A program made the translations under genes and the position numbers. Shown here piece by piece: positions 9,581 to 19,888 of a stretch of 64,000 nt of DNA. The notes below the pieces were generated by a model. The model was not told where the DNA came from. It saw only the letters and a program-made list of their open reading frames with translations, and made no database searches. Each line of letters opens with the position of its first letter. The first letter of the stretch is position 1. Source of the stretch: an uncultured Lachnospiraceae bacterium (GTDB lineage Bacteria > Bacillota > Clostridia > Lachnospirales > Lachnospiraceae); the NCBI GenBank assembly GCA_947178145.1, contig CAMWXE010000012.1, positions 1-64,000 of the forward strand, given 5' to 3'.

Positions 9581-11680
9581 ATGGCGGAGCATATGCAGAT
9601 CAAACAGGAAAAAATAGGCAGCGTTACCATGGATTATACTTATTATGCAGGTCAGGATTTGTACTCGGATGGCGAGATTGAGGATAAAATGCTTGACATT
9701 GCGAGGAACAATCCACCCGGGGATTTTCCCAAGATTATTGAGACTGAGAAGAGTTGGCCCATTTTTTATCATTTTTCGCCGCTTCGGACCAATATCATTG
9801 ATTGGATTCCTTTCAGGAAGACAGACAAGGTGCTTGAAATTGGCGCAGGCTGTGGTGCGATCACGGGTTCGCTGGCAAAGAGGGCAGCCCATGTTACCTG
9901 TGTGGAACTGTCCAAAAAGCGCAGTCTGGTGAATGCTTACCGAAACCAGGACGCGGACAATATCACGATTATGGTCGGCAATTTCAAGGATATTGAACCG
10001 CAGCTGGACAAGGATTATGACTATGTACTGCTGATTGGCGTCTATGAGTATGGTCAGGCATACATAGGCGGGATGACCCCCTACGAGGATTTTATGCAGA
10101 TCTGCAATCGTCACAGGAGACCCGACGGGCGTCTGGTCATCGCAATCGAGAACAAGTTTGGACTGAAATACTGGGCAGGCTGCCGCGAGGATCACTTGGG
10201 GACATATTTTTCCGGACTTGAGGGATATCATGATGGTGGTTCGGCGAGAACTTTTACGCGTCATGGATTGGAGCAGATTCTGGACAAAACAGGAATTTCA
10301 GAGTACGCCTTTTACTATCCATATCCAGACTACAAATTTGCGACCACCATTTACTCTGACCAGTATCTTCCCAAAAAGGGTGAGCTGAGCAATAATTTGA
10401 GAAATTTTGACAGGGAACGCGTTTTGTTATTTGATGAAAAACAGGTGTTTGATGAGATTATCGACGAGAAGGAGTTCCCGCTTTTTTCCAACTCTTATTT
10501 GTTGGTGGTTGGAGGCGCTCCGGATGTCGTTTATACGAAGTTTTCCAACGACAGAGTTTCCAGGTGGGCGATTCGGACTTCGATTGTCCGGGATGCATCG
10601 GGGCAGGTACATGTGGAGAAACTGCCGGATACGGGGGAAGCGTGCAGACATCTCATGAACACAAAGAAAGCCTATGAGCTGCTTTCTTCGCGGTATGAGG
10701 GGACGAAGATTGCCATCAACCAATGTACGGTGATCGGTGATCAGATTCAAAACGGGCTGGCATTTGCGTTTTGCAATGGAAGAACCCTGGAGACCTTGCT
10801 GGATGAATGCCTGATGCGGGCAGACGTAGCCGGATTTAAGGCATTGGTTGAGGAGTATCTGTATTGGCTCTATTACAATGAGGATACGCACACTGTGAGC
10901 AATTTTGATTTTGTATTCCCCAATATCCTGGTGGATGGTGATAAATGGCATGTGATTGACTATGAGTGGACCTTCGACAAACACATAGAGGCGAAGGATA
11001 TTGCTTTTCGCGCCTTTTATAATTATACATTGGGCGGTGAGACAAGAAAAGCATGTGAAGACCTTCTCATGAGAGATATTTTGGGATTTACGGACGATGA
11101 GATCAAGGCGGCGATCAACGAAGAAAACGAGTTTCAGCTTCGCATTACGGGAAGGCATGCCTCGGCAGGGCGCATGCGGGAGTTAATAGGGAACAAAGCC
11201 TATGCGCTCGAGGGAATGCTAAAGTACTGCAATCATGCAGACCTCAAGTATGTTGTGCAGGTTTTTGTGGACTACGGCGAGGGATTTAGCGAAGAGAATT
11301 CGATAAGGCTTTGGGAGTGCTACTCTGTCGGGCGGTATTTGAAGTTAGAGTATGATATTCCTGACGGGGCTGTGCGGATCAGGATTGATCCCTGCGAGTA
11401 TCCTTGTGTGGTGGATATACGCGAGATCAGGGTCGGAGGCAGACGATATGCTGGCGATGCCATTGAGGTGAATGGATTCTGGCAGGAATGCGGGTGGGTT
11501 CTGTTTGACAGTGAGGATCCCAATCTCTCCTTCGAGGTTACAGGAGGAGAGCATCTTACAGCGGACATGGATATTTTGGAGATTCCGCAGTCGTTTGCCA
11601 GCCAGATTGTGCAGAGCGCAGTAAAAGAAAACTTTGTCACCAGAACAAAGGGATTTCTTAAGACAAAATTGAGAGTCTGA
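9581..11680 (+). CDS. SAM methyltransferase fused to kinase-like domain (WbdD-like)
   Basis: A 699-residue protein. The N-terminal third is a class I SAM methyltransferase (VLEIGAGCGA near residue 84, CVELSKKR acidic strand). The central part resembles an aminoglycoside-phosphotransferase/WbdD-type kinase: a catalytic-loop-like NFDFVFPNIL near residue 441 and a metal-binding IDYEW near 459. The last 130 residues form a beta-rich domain. In E. coli O9a, WbdD methylates and phosphorylates the polysaccharide end to stop chain growth, and Wzt reads that cap. The position next to a Wzt with a cargo domain supports the same role here. The methyltransferase call is firm; the kinase activity is inference. 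Confidence 0.8.
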   Translation: MAEHMQIKQEKIGSVTMDYTYYAGQDLYSDGEIEDKMLDIARNNPPGDFPKIIETEKSWPIFYHFSPLRTNIIDWIPFRKTDKVLEIGAGCGAITGSLAKRAAHVTCVELSKKRSLVNAYRNQDADNITIMVGNFKDIEPQLDKDYDYVLLIGVYEYGQAYIGGMTPYEDFMQICNRHRRPDGRLVIAIENKFGLKYWAGCREDHLGTYFSGLEGYHDGGSARTFTRHGLEQILDKTGISEYAFYYPYPDYKFATTIYSDQYLPKKGELSNNLRNFDRERVLLFDEKQVFDEIIDEKEFPLFSNSYLLVVGGAPDVVYTKFSNDRVSRWAIRTSIVRDASGQVHVEKLPDTGEACRHLMNTKKAYELLSSRYEGTKIAINQCTVIGDQIQNGLAFAFCNGRTLETLLDECLMRADVAGFKALVEEYLYWLYYNEDTHTVSNFDFVFPNILVDGDKWHVIDYEWTFDKHIEAKDIAFRAFYNYTLGGETRKACEDLLMRDILGFTDDEIKAAINEENEFQLRITGRHASAGRMRELIGNKAYALEGMLKYCNHADLKYVVQVFVDYGEGFSEENSIRLWECYSVGRYLKLEYDIPDGAVRIRIDPCEYPCVVDIREIRVGGRRYAGDAIEVNGFWQECGWVLFDSEDPNLSFEVTGGEHLTADMDILEIPQSFASQIVQSAVKENFVTRTKGFLKTKLRV

Positions 11681-11710
11681 AAAACGCTTCAGGATAGGGG
11701 AACCATTGAT

Positions 11711-13804
11711 ATGATTGGGAAGATAAAAGAAGCCATCCAGGGCAGATTGTACAGAAGATGCATAGAAGAGTATGAGAGGGAGCTGCGCTGTCAGACAGAC
11801 CCCTATCTTTTGTGGATCAGGGAGAATGAAAAGGGCAGTCAGAAGGAGGAACGCGAAGGACAGTATCCAGAGATTGGCATTGTGTATATGCAGAACTGCG
11901 GCAGAAATTTTTCCCTGTCGGGCGTGGATAAAAAATATATTTTGTTTGTGTCAAAGAATGGCCGGATCGCGCCGAATGCTTTTGGGGAGATCACGCAGTA
12001 TTTTGAGACGCACCAGGATGTGAATGTCGTCTATACCGACGAGGATACTTGGATGCTGGAGCTTGACAAAGTGCGGCGAAAGGATTTGGAAGATGACGAG
12101 AGCACACATCGGATTTTCCCGTGGACAAAACCAGAGTGGTCTCCTGATACGTTGTTTTCTTTTCTGTATTTTGGCAATATTTTTGCAGTCCGCAGGGAGG
12201 CCTGTCTCGGGATTGAATGGCTGGGAGATGGCGATTACCGGAAGAATGTGTATGATTTTGCGCTGAAGGCGACAGAGGATGGCAGGCAGCCTGGCCATAT
12301 TGAGAAAATACTGTTTCATTCATACGAAAAGGGGGGCAACCGGATAGCGATTGAAGAGCGGCTGATGCACCGGACGGACTTGATCGGTGTGGGCGAGGAG
12401 TATGACGATATCCGCGAAAATGCGCTTGCAAGGCGCGGCCTCCATGGAAGAATGGCTGTGGATGAACAGACAGGGATATCGTATCCGGTATATGAAGTGC
12501 CAGAGAAGCCGCTGGTCAGCATTGTCATACCATCAAAGGACAATCCAGACGTGCTCAGGCAGTGCATTCGTTCCGTCTATGCACATACAGATTACTCCAA
12601 TTTTGAGATTGTTGTCGTTGACAATGGAAGCGCAGAGGGTGTGCGCGGCGAACTGGAAAATTTTCGAAAGGAGTGTCCGTTTACCTATCTGTATCAGCCG
12701 ATGGATTTCAATTTTTCTCACATGTGCAATGTGGGGGTGGAGGAATCAAAAGGCGAATATATTCTGCTGCTCAATGACGACATGGAAGTGATTGAGGACT
12801 TTTGGCTTACCAGGATGGTCGGCCAGGCTTCCCTAAAACACGTTGGATCTGTCGGCGCAAAGCTTTTGTACCCGAACTCGACCATGATACAACACGCAGG
12901 CGTCAACAATACCGTGTCGGGTCCTGGTCATAAGTTAAAACAGTTGGATGACAGTGTATCATATTATTATGGCAGGAATCGCCTGGTGTATGACATGATT
13001 GGCGTCACGGGGGCATGCCTTATGATACGCAGGGAGTGTTATCTTGCTATGGGGGGGTTGTATGAAGGACTTGCTGTGGCGTACAACGACGTCGACTTGT
13101 GTTTTCGTCTGTACAGCAAGGGACTGTACAATGTCCAGAGAAATGATGTCGTGCTGTATCATCACGAGTCGCTCAGCCGCGGAGACGATCTGAAGGATGA
13201 AAGGAAGCGAAAGCGCCTGAATGATGAGAAAAGGCTCCTTTACAAAAGGCATCCAAAGTTGTACAGACACGATCCGTTTCTTGGAATACTGTTAAATAAT
13301 GGGGAGCCAGAGTACAGTTGCGGCTGGCTGGAGCAATATGAACTGTTTCCTGTTTTTGATGTTGCAGACGAACGTATGATTGCAGAATCCGGAAAGCTTC
13401 CGGCACCGGAGAATATGAACCAGGCAATCCTGATTGTCGTGGAGGACTGCGGCAAAGAGGAGTTTTCCAAAGCAGTGACGGAGAATGGGCATAAGACAAA
13501 GACATACTATCTGGTGAAAGGATGGGCCTACGTGCCGGGGGCAGACAATGCGCGCTACCAGTTCAAGATCCTTCTGGTGAACGGGAGCGGCAAAGTGTGG
13601 GAACTGCCGGTACAGAAGCGGTATCGCAAGGATGTGGCTGCCATTTTGCCAGATGAGACGAATGTGGCGCTGGCAGGTTTTTGCAACTGGATTGTTGAGG
13701 GGACACTGCCGCCAGATACGTATGCGCTGTGGATGACCGCAAAGGATGGCTGTTCAAGACAGCGACTATATCGAAGTATGGAGAAGACATTGACGATCGA
13801 ATGA
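11711..13804 (+). CDS. GT2 glycosyltransferase with C-terminal beta domain
   Basis: 697 residues. A GT-A domain begins near residue 260 with VSIVIPSKDNPDVLRQC, followed by VVVDNGS, the metal-binding LLLNDDMEV and the acceptor-side YNDVDLCFRL; this is the rhamnosyl/galactosyl GT2 style seen in O-antigen loci. The 250 residues before it form their own domain with an FPWTKPEWSPDTLFSFLYFG segment, and about 125 residues after the catalytic part form a beta-rich domain. The next gene has the same three-part layout, so the two look like a duplication. Substrate cannot be read from sequence; rhamnose is plausible from the rfb genes. Confidence 0.88.
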   Translation: MIGKIKEAIQGRLYRRCIEEYERELRCQTDPYLLWIRENEKGSQKEEREGQYPEIGIVYMQNCGRNFSLSGVDKKYILFVSKNGRIAPNAFGEITQYFETHQDVNVVYTDEDTWMLELDKVRRKDLEDDESTHRIFPWTKPEWSPDTLFSFLYFGNIFAVRREACLGIEWLGDGDYRKNVYDFALKATEDGRQPGHIEKILFHSYEKGGNRIAIEERLMHRTDLIGVGEEYDDIRENALARRGLHGRMAVDEQTGISYPVYEVPEKPLVSIVIPSKDNPDVLRQCIRSVYAHTDYSNFEIVVVDNGSAEGVRGELENFRKECPFTYLYQPMDFNFSHMCNVGVEESKGEYILLLNDDMEVIEDFWLTRMVGQASLKHVGSVGAKLLYPNSTMIQHAGVNNTVSGPGHKLKQLDDSVSYYYGRNRLVYDMIGVTGACLMIRRECYLAMGGLYEGLAVAYNDVDLCFRLYSKGLYNVQRNDVVLYHHESLSRGDDLKDERKRKRLNDEKRLLYKRHPKLYRHDPFLGILLNNGEPEYSCGWLEQYELFPVFDVADERMIAESGKLPAPENMNQAILIVVEDCGKEEFSKAVTENGHKTKTYYLVKGWAYVPGADNARYQFKILLVNGSGKVWELPVQKRYRKDVAAILPDETNVALAGFCNWIVEGTLPPDTYALWMTAKDGCSRQRLYRSMEKTLTIE

Positions 13805-15945
13805 AAGCGTATAAACAGGAACTTTTTGAACAAAAGACGCCATACCTGCAGTGGCTGAAATCGCAGGAAGCCAATCTGAGAGCGCAGTATGGACAACAGC
13901 AGAATCAGGAAGCTTTAGGGAAGCAGATGCACACGCTTCCCTTTTCTTCGTGTATGGACAGCGTGAAGAAGGGCGAAGAGCCCGATGCCAACGTCGCATA
14001 TCTTTTTGTGAAAGAGGGGGGCAGCCTGTCGGAATATGCCACAGCTGTCGTTGCAAAGGCCTTTTCTGATGATGCGGATGCGGTGCTTGTATATGCGGAC
14101 GAGGATTACAGAGGAAGTCTCAGAGAGCTGTATGATATCGAGGATGGTACATTCGAGGAGGAGATTACACGGCCTTACTGTATGGGCGGCGACAGTGCAT
14201 CTTACAGAGGGGAGCCTTGGTTCAAGCCTGATTTTTCACCGGACACGCTTGCTTCTTTTTTCTATCTCGGAAGTGTGTTCGCGATCAGGGGCGATCGATT
14301 GTTGGAGACAATAAGGAAATATGGGGATGATATCAGCATCTATGAGCTTGTGTACAGGATATTCATGGACGCTCTGGACAGGAGACAGCGGGGGGAGCGG
14401 GAAGGGATTATCCACATACCAAAGATATTGTATACCAATGACAGCTGCAATTGCGCAGAATATGAAGGGCAGACCAGAGCATTCTGTGAGACGGACCAAA
14501 ATGCCATTTCGGATAAAGTATCGATTGTCATTCCAAGCAAAGACAATGCGCAGGTGTTGCAAAAGTGCCTGCAAACCCTGATACAATACACAAATTATGG
14601 CAACTATGAAGTAATCATTGTGGATAATGGCAGCGAACCGGCGCAAAAGCTGTGGATAACGGAGATGATTGCGGCATACCGGAGCGAGCATGCGGATCTT
14701 GTGATCCGATATCTCTACGAGATAAGGGCGTTTAACTTTTCGGCAATGTGCAATGCCGGGGCGCAATTGGCAGACGGGAAGTATCTTTTGTTTCTCAATG
14801 ATGATATTGAGATCCTGGATACGGAAGAGGGCAGGCAGTGGCTTGACAGAATGCTGGCATATGCCGGAAAATCTCATGTGGGTGCTGTCGGGGCAAAACT
14901 GTATTATCCTCGTTTTTCGGGAAATAACAAGTGTTATAAAATTCAGCATGCAGGGATTACCAATATGGGGATTGGACCAGCACACAAGCTCGGCGGCCTG
15001 GATGATGCAGGGAGTCTGTACCATGGTCACAACACACAGAACTACGATATGCTGGCAGTCACCGCGGCGTGTATGCTGATTCGCAAAAGTGTTTTGGAAG
15101 AGGCGGGCGGTTTTGACGAAACCTTTCCGGTAGCGTACAATGATGTGGAGCTTTGCTTCCGGCTGTATCAGCGGGGGTACTTTAACGTACAGGTCAATGA
15201 GGCAATGCTGATTCATCATGAGTCTCTCAGCAGAGGGCAGGATACCTCGCCAGAGAAGCAAAACCGCCTGATTGATGAGAAGAAAAGATTATATCGAAAA
15301 CACCCGGCATTTCGGGCGAGGGACCCCTTTTACAGTCCCAATCTGGTGCAGTGGAAAAAGGATGTGGAATACCACACAGGCTATTTATATGACTTTGACA
15401 GGTATGCAAAACAAAACCTGCTTGAAGATGACGGTGCGGTCGGCAAAAGAAAGCGGGCAGTATTTAAAAAATATGATTTTAGAAATTTCCTGCATGCGAC
15501 GTGTGGGGGGATGGCAAAAATATATGATAGACTGACCGGGTATCGCGATCTGATGTTTCATGTCGATCGTGTTGAGTATGATGACGAAGCCGGCATAACA
15601 GTAGAGGGATGGTGCGCGGTCAGAAATGCGGACAATGCCGCCATACCACGAAAACTCTGGCTCATAGATACGATGCGGACGTTTGATTTTAGAAGTGTAT
15701 ATGAGTTTGACACAGCGCCAAAGCTCAGGGAGGATGTGGCGGAGTTTTTGGAGGAGAAGGACAGCAGAAAAGGGACAAAAAACGCTGCGCTCTCAGGCAT
15801 ACAGGTAACGATTGAGAAAAGTGCCTTAAAGCCAGGTGTATACAGTATCGGTGTTCTTTGCAAAAATATGCTGATCTGCGATCCAAAGAATCGGGTTAAA
15901 ATTGATAGAGATACAGAGAGAGGTGTGATGCAAGATGGCAAATGA
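13801..15945 (+). CDS. GT2 glycosyltransferase with C-terminal beta domain, paralog of the previous gene
   Basis: About 714 residues. The N-terminus (QKTPYLQWLKSQE) matches the QTDPYLLWIRENE of the preceding enzyme, and FKPDFSPDTLASFFYLGSVF matches its pre-domain. The catalytic GT2 domain has VSIVIPSKDNAQVLQKC, IIVDNGSE, LLFLNDDIEIL and YNDVELCFRLY. A beta-rich domain closes the protein. ATG 13801 overlaps the upstream stop in an ATGA junction; an earlier ATG at 13729 would lie deep inside the previous gene without a ribosome site and is not favoured. Likely adds a sugar to the same polymer. Confidence 0.87.
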   Translation: MKAYKQELFEQKTPYLQWLKSQEANLRAQYGQQQNQEALGKQMHTLPFSSCMDSVKKGEEPDANVAYLFVKEGGSLSEYATAVVAKAFSDDADAVLVYADEDYRGSLRELYDIEDGTFEEEITRPYCMGGDSASYRGEPWFKPDFSPDTLASFFYLGSVFAIRGDRLLETIRKYGDDISIYELVYRIFMDALDRRQRGEREGIIHIPKILYTNDSCNCAEYEGQTRAFCETDQNAISDKVSIVIPSKDNAQVLQKCLQTLIQYTNYGNYEVIIVDNGSEPAQKLWITEMIAAYRSEHADLVIRYLYEIRAFNFSAMCNAGAQLADGKYLLFLNDDIEILDTEEGRQWLDRMLAYAGKSHVGAVGAKLYYPRFSGNNKCYKIQHAGITNMGIGPAHKLGGLDDAGSLYHGHNTQNYDMLAVTAACMLIRKSVLEEAGGFDETFPVAYNDVELCFRLYQRGYFNVQVNEAMLIHHESLSRGQDTSPEKQNRLIDEKKRLYRKHPAFRARDPFYSPNLVQWKKDVEYHTGYLYDFDRYAKQNLLEDDGAVGKRKRAVFKKYDFRNFLHATCGGMAKIYDRLTGYRDLMFHVDRVEYDDEAGITVEGWCAVRNADNAAIPRKLWLIDTMRTFDFRSVYEFDTAPKLREDVAEFLEEKDSRKGTKNAALSGIQVTIEKSALKPGVYSIGVLCKNMLICDPKNRVKIDRDTERGVMQDGK

Positions 15946-17938
15946 TACGATTGATGACTATCAGAATAAAGAAGAGCGGGATGTGCAATTCTATAAACAG
16001 GCGTATGAGCGGGAGAAGGCGCGGGCGGCATCCCTGGCAGGCAGGCTTGCAGATGCCAAAAATGAGGCGGACAGTCTGCAGTTTCAGCTCGACCGCATTA
16101 AGAACAATCCGCTGTGGAAAGCGTCCAGGCCCCTGCGTCAGACCATGCATTGGGGGCTTAGAAACTACAGGCGTGTGCGCAATCTGGGCGGTCCCAGGGG
16201 GATTGCCAGAAAGCTAAAACAGAAAAAGATTGAGTCCGAGGCAAAAAAACTGCACGGCACGGCAAGCTTTCCAACGCCGGAACAGGCAGCGATGCAGCGG
16301 GAAACGAAATTTGACCGCATGGTCAAGATTAGTATCCTGGTGCCTTTGTGGAACAATCAGCGGGAATTTCAGATACAAATGCTTGACTCTGTGATGAATC
16401 AGACCTATCAGAATTGGGAGTTGTGTCTGGCGGATGGTTCTGACGAGGAGCACAGCTATATTGGAGAGATCTGCAAAGAGTACGCTGCGCGTGCAGATGG
16501 CAGGATTGTCTATCGCAAACTTGACAAAAACGGAGGAATCTCAGGAAATACCAACGAGTGCCTGAAACTTGCCACGGGTGCGTATATTGGTCTGTTTGAC
16601 CAGGATGATATTCTGCACCCCTCTGCACTTTACGAGTATGTAAAGGTGATTAACGAGAGGGGAGCGGATTATATTTACTGTGATGAGACGACCTTCAAGG
16701 GCAGCAGCATCAACAATATGATCACACTGCACTTTAAACCGGATTTTGCGCCGGACAATCTCAGGGCAAACAATTACATCTGTCATTTTAGTGTGTTTTC
16801 CAGGGAATTGCTTGATGGGACAGAGCTCTTTCGAAGCGGTTTTGACGGCAGCCAGGACCATGATATGATACTGCGGCTGACGACAAATGCCAGGAAAGTT
16901 GTGCATGTGCCAAAGCTTTTGTATTACTGGCGATCTCACAAGGCGAGCACAGCGAGCGACATCAGTGCCAAGCCCTATGCCATTGCGGCGGCAAAGGGGG
17001 CTGTGGCAGACCATCTGACCAGGTGCGGCTACAAGAACTTTGAGATCAAGAGCACGAGAGCCTTTGACACAATCTTTGAGATCAAATATGAGATATTGAG
17101 CGAGGACAAGATATCCATCCTGATTCCAAACAAAGACCATGTCGATGATCTGAGGCGCTGCATAGAGTCCATCAAAGAGCGCAGCACGTATGAGAATTAT
17201 GAGATTGTTGTCATAGAGAATAACAGCAGGGAAAAAGCGACCTTTGACTATTACAATACCTTGCAGGATCAAAAAAAAGTAACGGTCGTTACGTATGAGG
17301 GCGAATTCAATTACGCGAAGATAAACAATTTTGGAGCGCGCCGTGCGACAGGCAAATATCTCTTGCTGTTAAATAACGATACGCAGGTAATCTCGATGAA
17401 TTGGCTGGAGGCGATGCTGATGTACGCACAGCGTCCTGATGTGGGGGCAGTCGGCGCAAAGCTCTATTACGGCGACAGAACTATACAGCATGCGGGTGTG
17501 GTCATTGGACTTGGCGCACACAGGACCGCGGGACATACGCACTACAAGATCAACTATGACAACCTTGGCTATATGGGAAAACTGTGCTATGCGCAGAACG
17601 TCTCAGCAGTGACCGGCGCGTGTCTGATGGTCAGAAAGAGTATTTATGATGCACTTGGTGGACTGGATGAAGCGTTTGCGGTGGCGCTGAATGATGTGGA
17701 CTTCTGCCTGCGAATCCGGGAAAAGGGCTACTTGAATGTGTTCACGCCATTTGCGGAGCTGTATCATTTTGAGTCGGCGTCGCGCGGCAGCGATATCGCT
17801 AACGAGCAGAAGGCAAAGCGCTATGAGGAGGAGTCTGCGCTGTTCCGCGAGCGCTGGAAAGAACTGCTTGCAAAAGGAGATCCGTATTATAATCCGAACT
17901 TTTCTCTGGACCGCAGTGATTATTCGCTGAAAATGTAA
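15935..17938 (+). CDS. Two-domain GT2 glycosyltransferase with N-terminal coiled coil
   Basis: 667 residues with two GT-A domains. After a charged helical N-terminus (about residues 10-65) the first GT2 unit starts near residue 130 (ISILVPLWNNQREFQ; LFDQDDILHPSALYEY) and the second near 388 (ISILIPNKDHVDDLRRC; LLLNNDTQVIS; LNDVDFCLRI). Dual-domain GT2 enzymes often build alternating or repeated linkages; that is family knowledge, not visible here. It overlaps the previous gene by 11 bases. The following 120 bases hold no gene. Confidence 0.9.
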   Translation: MANDTIDDYQNKEERDVQFYKQAYEREKARAASLAGRLADAKNEADSLQFQLDRIKNNPLWKASRPLRQTMHWGLRNYRRVRNLGGPRGIARKLKQKKIESEAKKLHGTASFPTPEQAAMQRETKFDRMVKISILVPLWNNQREFQIQMLDSVMNQTYQNWELCLADGSDEEHSYIGEICKEYAARADGRIVYRKLDKNGGISGNTNECLKLATGAYIGLFDQDDILHPSALYEYVKVINERGADYIYCDETTFKGSSINNMITLHFKPDFAPDNLRANNYICHFSVFSRELLDGTELFRSGFDGSQDHDMILRLTTNARKVVHVPKLLYYWRSHKASTASDISAKPYAIAAAKGAVADHLTRCGYKNFEIKSTRAFDTIFEIKYEILSEDKISILIPNKDHVDDLRRCIESIKERSTYENYEIVVIENNSREKATFDYYNTLQDQKKVTVVTYEGEFNYAKINNFGARRATGKYLLLLNNDTQVISMNWLEAMLMYAQRPDVGAVGAKLYYGDRTIQHAGVVIGLGAHRTAGHTHYKINYDNLGYMGKLCYAQNVSAVTGACLMVRKSIYDALGGLDEAFAVALNDVDFCLRIREKGYLNVFTPFAELYHFESASRGSDIANEQKAKRYEEESALFRERWKELLAKGDPYYNPNFSLDRSDYSLKM

Positions 17939-17977
17939 TTAAATTAAGCTAAATTTCCCTATAATCTTGAAATATTT

Positions 17978-18000
17978 CCAAATATTTGGTTTAATATAAT
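17978..18000 (+). promoter_or_regulatory. Palindrome and -10 element before the phosphomutase gene
   Basis: A perfect 12-bp palindrome CCAAATATTTGG (17978-17989) lies just ahead of TATAAT (17995-18000), 60 bases before the phosphomutase ATG. No convincing -35 sits at 17 bases: TTGAAA at 17967 leaves 22. The arrangement suggests a promoter with an overlapping protein site, but the evidence is sequence symmetry only. Confidence 0.35.
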
Positions 18001-18060
18001 TGGAATGTAGTGCAAATTGACAACGCACTGATTTTAATGAATTTATATGGAGGTAGCAGT

Positions 18061-19788
18061 ATGAGTTTTATGGACGAATTTAACTTCTGGCTGGGTGATG
18101 ATTACTTTGACCAGGCAACAAAGGATGAGCTCTTAAAGATTAAGGACAATGAGAGCGAGATCGAAGAACGTTTTTACAAGGAGCTTGAGTTTGGAACCGG
18201 CGGATTGAGAGGTGTGATCGGCGCAGGTACAAACCGCATGAACATCTACACTGTGAGAAAGGCCTCGCAGGGATTGGCAAATTATATCATCAAGGCAAAC
18301 GGGCAGGAAAAAGGGATTGCTATCGCATATGATTCGCGTTTCATGTCGCCTGAGTTTGCCGATGAGGCAGCTTTGTGTATGGCAGCAAACGGCATCAAGG
18401 CGTATGTGTTTGAGTCACTGAGGCCGACACCGGAACTTTCCTTTGCGCTGAGGACGCTTGGCTGCATCTCGGGTATCGTGATCACAGCAAGTCACAATCC
18501 GCCAGAGTACAATGGATACAAGGTGTACTGGGAGGACGGCGCACAGATTACGGCACCCAAAGACAAGGATATCATCAGCGAGGTGAAGGCTGTCACAGAC
18601 TATCATACAGTGAAGACAATGGACAAGCAGGAAGCAATCAATGCCGGCCTGTATCAGGTGATTGGCGGGGAGATTGACGATGCTTACATGGTGGAGCTTA
18701 AGAAGCAGATCATTCATCCGGATGTCATCAAGGAAGTTGCGGATGACATTAAGATTGTGTACACACCGCTTTGCGGCACTGGCAACAAGCCCGTGAGAAG
18801 AATCCTTTCAGAGCTTGGATTTAAGAATGTGTACGTTGTACCAGAACAGGAAAATCCAGATCCGAAGTTCACGACACTGGACTACCCGAATCCGGAAGAT
18901 CCGAAGGCATTTACATATGCCTTAAAGCTTGCAAAGGAAAAGAATGCAGATATTGTGCTTGCCACAGACCCGGATGCAGACAGGCTTGGCATCTATGCAC
19001 TGGATACAAAGAGCGGGGAGTACAAGGCATTTACAGGCAATATGTCTGGTATGTTAATTGCAGAGTATATTTTAAGAGAGCGCAAAGCGACAGGAACAAT
19101 GCCAGAGAATCCGGCGCTTGTCACCACGATTGTTACAACAAATATGACAGCACCGATCACAAAGGAATACGGTGTGAAGCTGATCGAAGTGCTCACTGGA
19201 TTTAAGTTTATCGGCGAGCAGATCAAATTATTTGAGCAGACAGGTTCAAACAATTACGTATTTGGTCTGGAAGAAAGCTATGGCTGTCTTGCAGGAACAC
19301 ATGCCAGGGATAAGGATGCTGTCGTTGCAGTGATGTGTCTGTGCGAGGTTGCGGCATGGTGCAAGAAGAACGGCAAGACACTGTATGACATGATGCTTGA
19401 AATTTATGAGAAGTATGGATACTATAAGGAGACGCAGTATGCTATCACAATGAAGGGGATTGACGGGTCCAGGCAGATTGCAGCGCTTATGGACAAGTTT
19501 CGGAACAATCCGCCCAGAAGATTTGGCGAGCTTGAGGTTGTGCGCGTAAGAGACTATGACAATGATGTCATCACAGAGCTTGCGTCAGGCAAGACCTATC
19601 CGACAGGACTGCCGAAGTCAAATGTACTCTACTTTGATCTGACCAACGATTCCTGGTGCTGTGCAAGACCTTCTGGCACAGAGCCAAAGATTAAGTTCTA
19701 CATGGGTGTCAAGGGAACAAGTCTGGAAGATGCGCAGAAGAAGGTAGAGGATCTCACAGGCGAAGTGAAGAAAGTAATCGAAGAATAA
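18061..19788 (+). CDS. Alpha-phosphoglucomutase/phosphomannomutase
   Basis: 575 residues of the alpha-D-phosphohexomutase family, interconverting hexose-6- and hexose-1-phosphates. The catalytic phosphoserine loop TASHNPPEYNGYKVYW, the metal loop DPDADRLGIY, the sugar loop GLEESYG and the phosphate-binding RPSGTEPKIKFY are all intact. GGAGGT at 18049 fixes the ATG at 18061. In this locus it most likely supplies glucose-1-phosphate for RfbA or a mannose donor. It has its own leader region, so it may be transcribed separately from the glycosyltransferases. Confidence 0.93.
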   Translation: MSFMDEFNFWLGDDYFDQATKDELLKIKDNESEIEERFYKELEFGTGGLRGVIGAGTNRMNIYTVRKASQGLANYIIKANGQEKGIAIAYDSRFMSPEFADEAALCMAANGIKAYVFESLRPTPELSFALRTLGCISGIVITASHNPPEYNGYKVYWEDGAQITAPKDKDIISEVKAVTDYHTVKTMDKQEAINAGLYQVIGGEIDDAYMVELKKQIIHPDVIKEVADDIKIVYTPLCGTGNKPVRRILSELGFKNVYVVPEQENPDPKFTTLDYPNPEDPKAFTYALKLAKEKNADIVLATDPDADRLGIYALDTKSGEYKAFTGNMSGMLIAEYILRERKATGTMPENPALVTTIVTTNMTAPITKEYGVKLIEVLTGFKFIGEQIKLFEQTGSNNYVFGLEESYGCLAGTHARDKDAVVAVMCLCEVAAWCKKNGKTLYDMMLEIYEKYGYYKETQYAITMKGIDGSRQIAALMDKFRNNPPRRFGELEVVRVRDYDNDVITELASGKTYPTGLPKSNVLYFDLTNDSWCCARPSGTEPKIKFYMGVKGTSLEDAQKKVEDLTGEVKKVIEE

Positions 19789-19888
19789 ACGCTGTTGGCA
19801 GGAAACAGCAGTCAAAGAGGATTTGTATGAAGGGGGTAGGGATTTGCAACGCAGATTCCTGCCCACTTTATCAAAGATGGAGTGATAC

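Noticed and set aside
13729-13800. Earlier start for the second three-part glycosyltransferase
   Set aside because: No ribosome site and a 75-base overlap with the previous gene; ATG 13801 matches the N-terminus of the paralog better.
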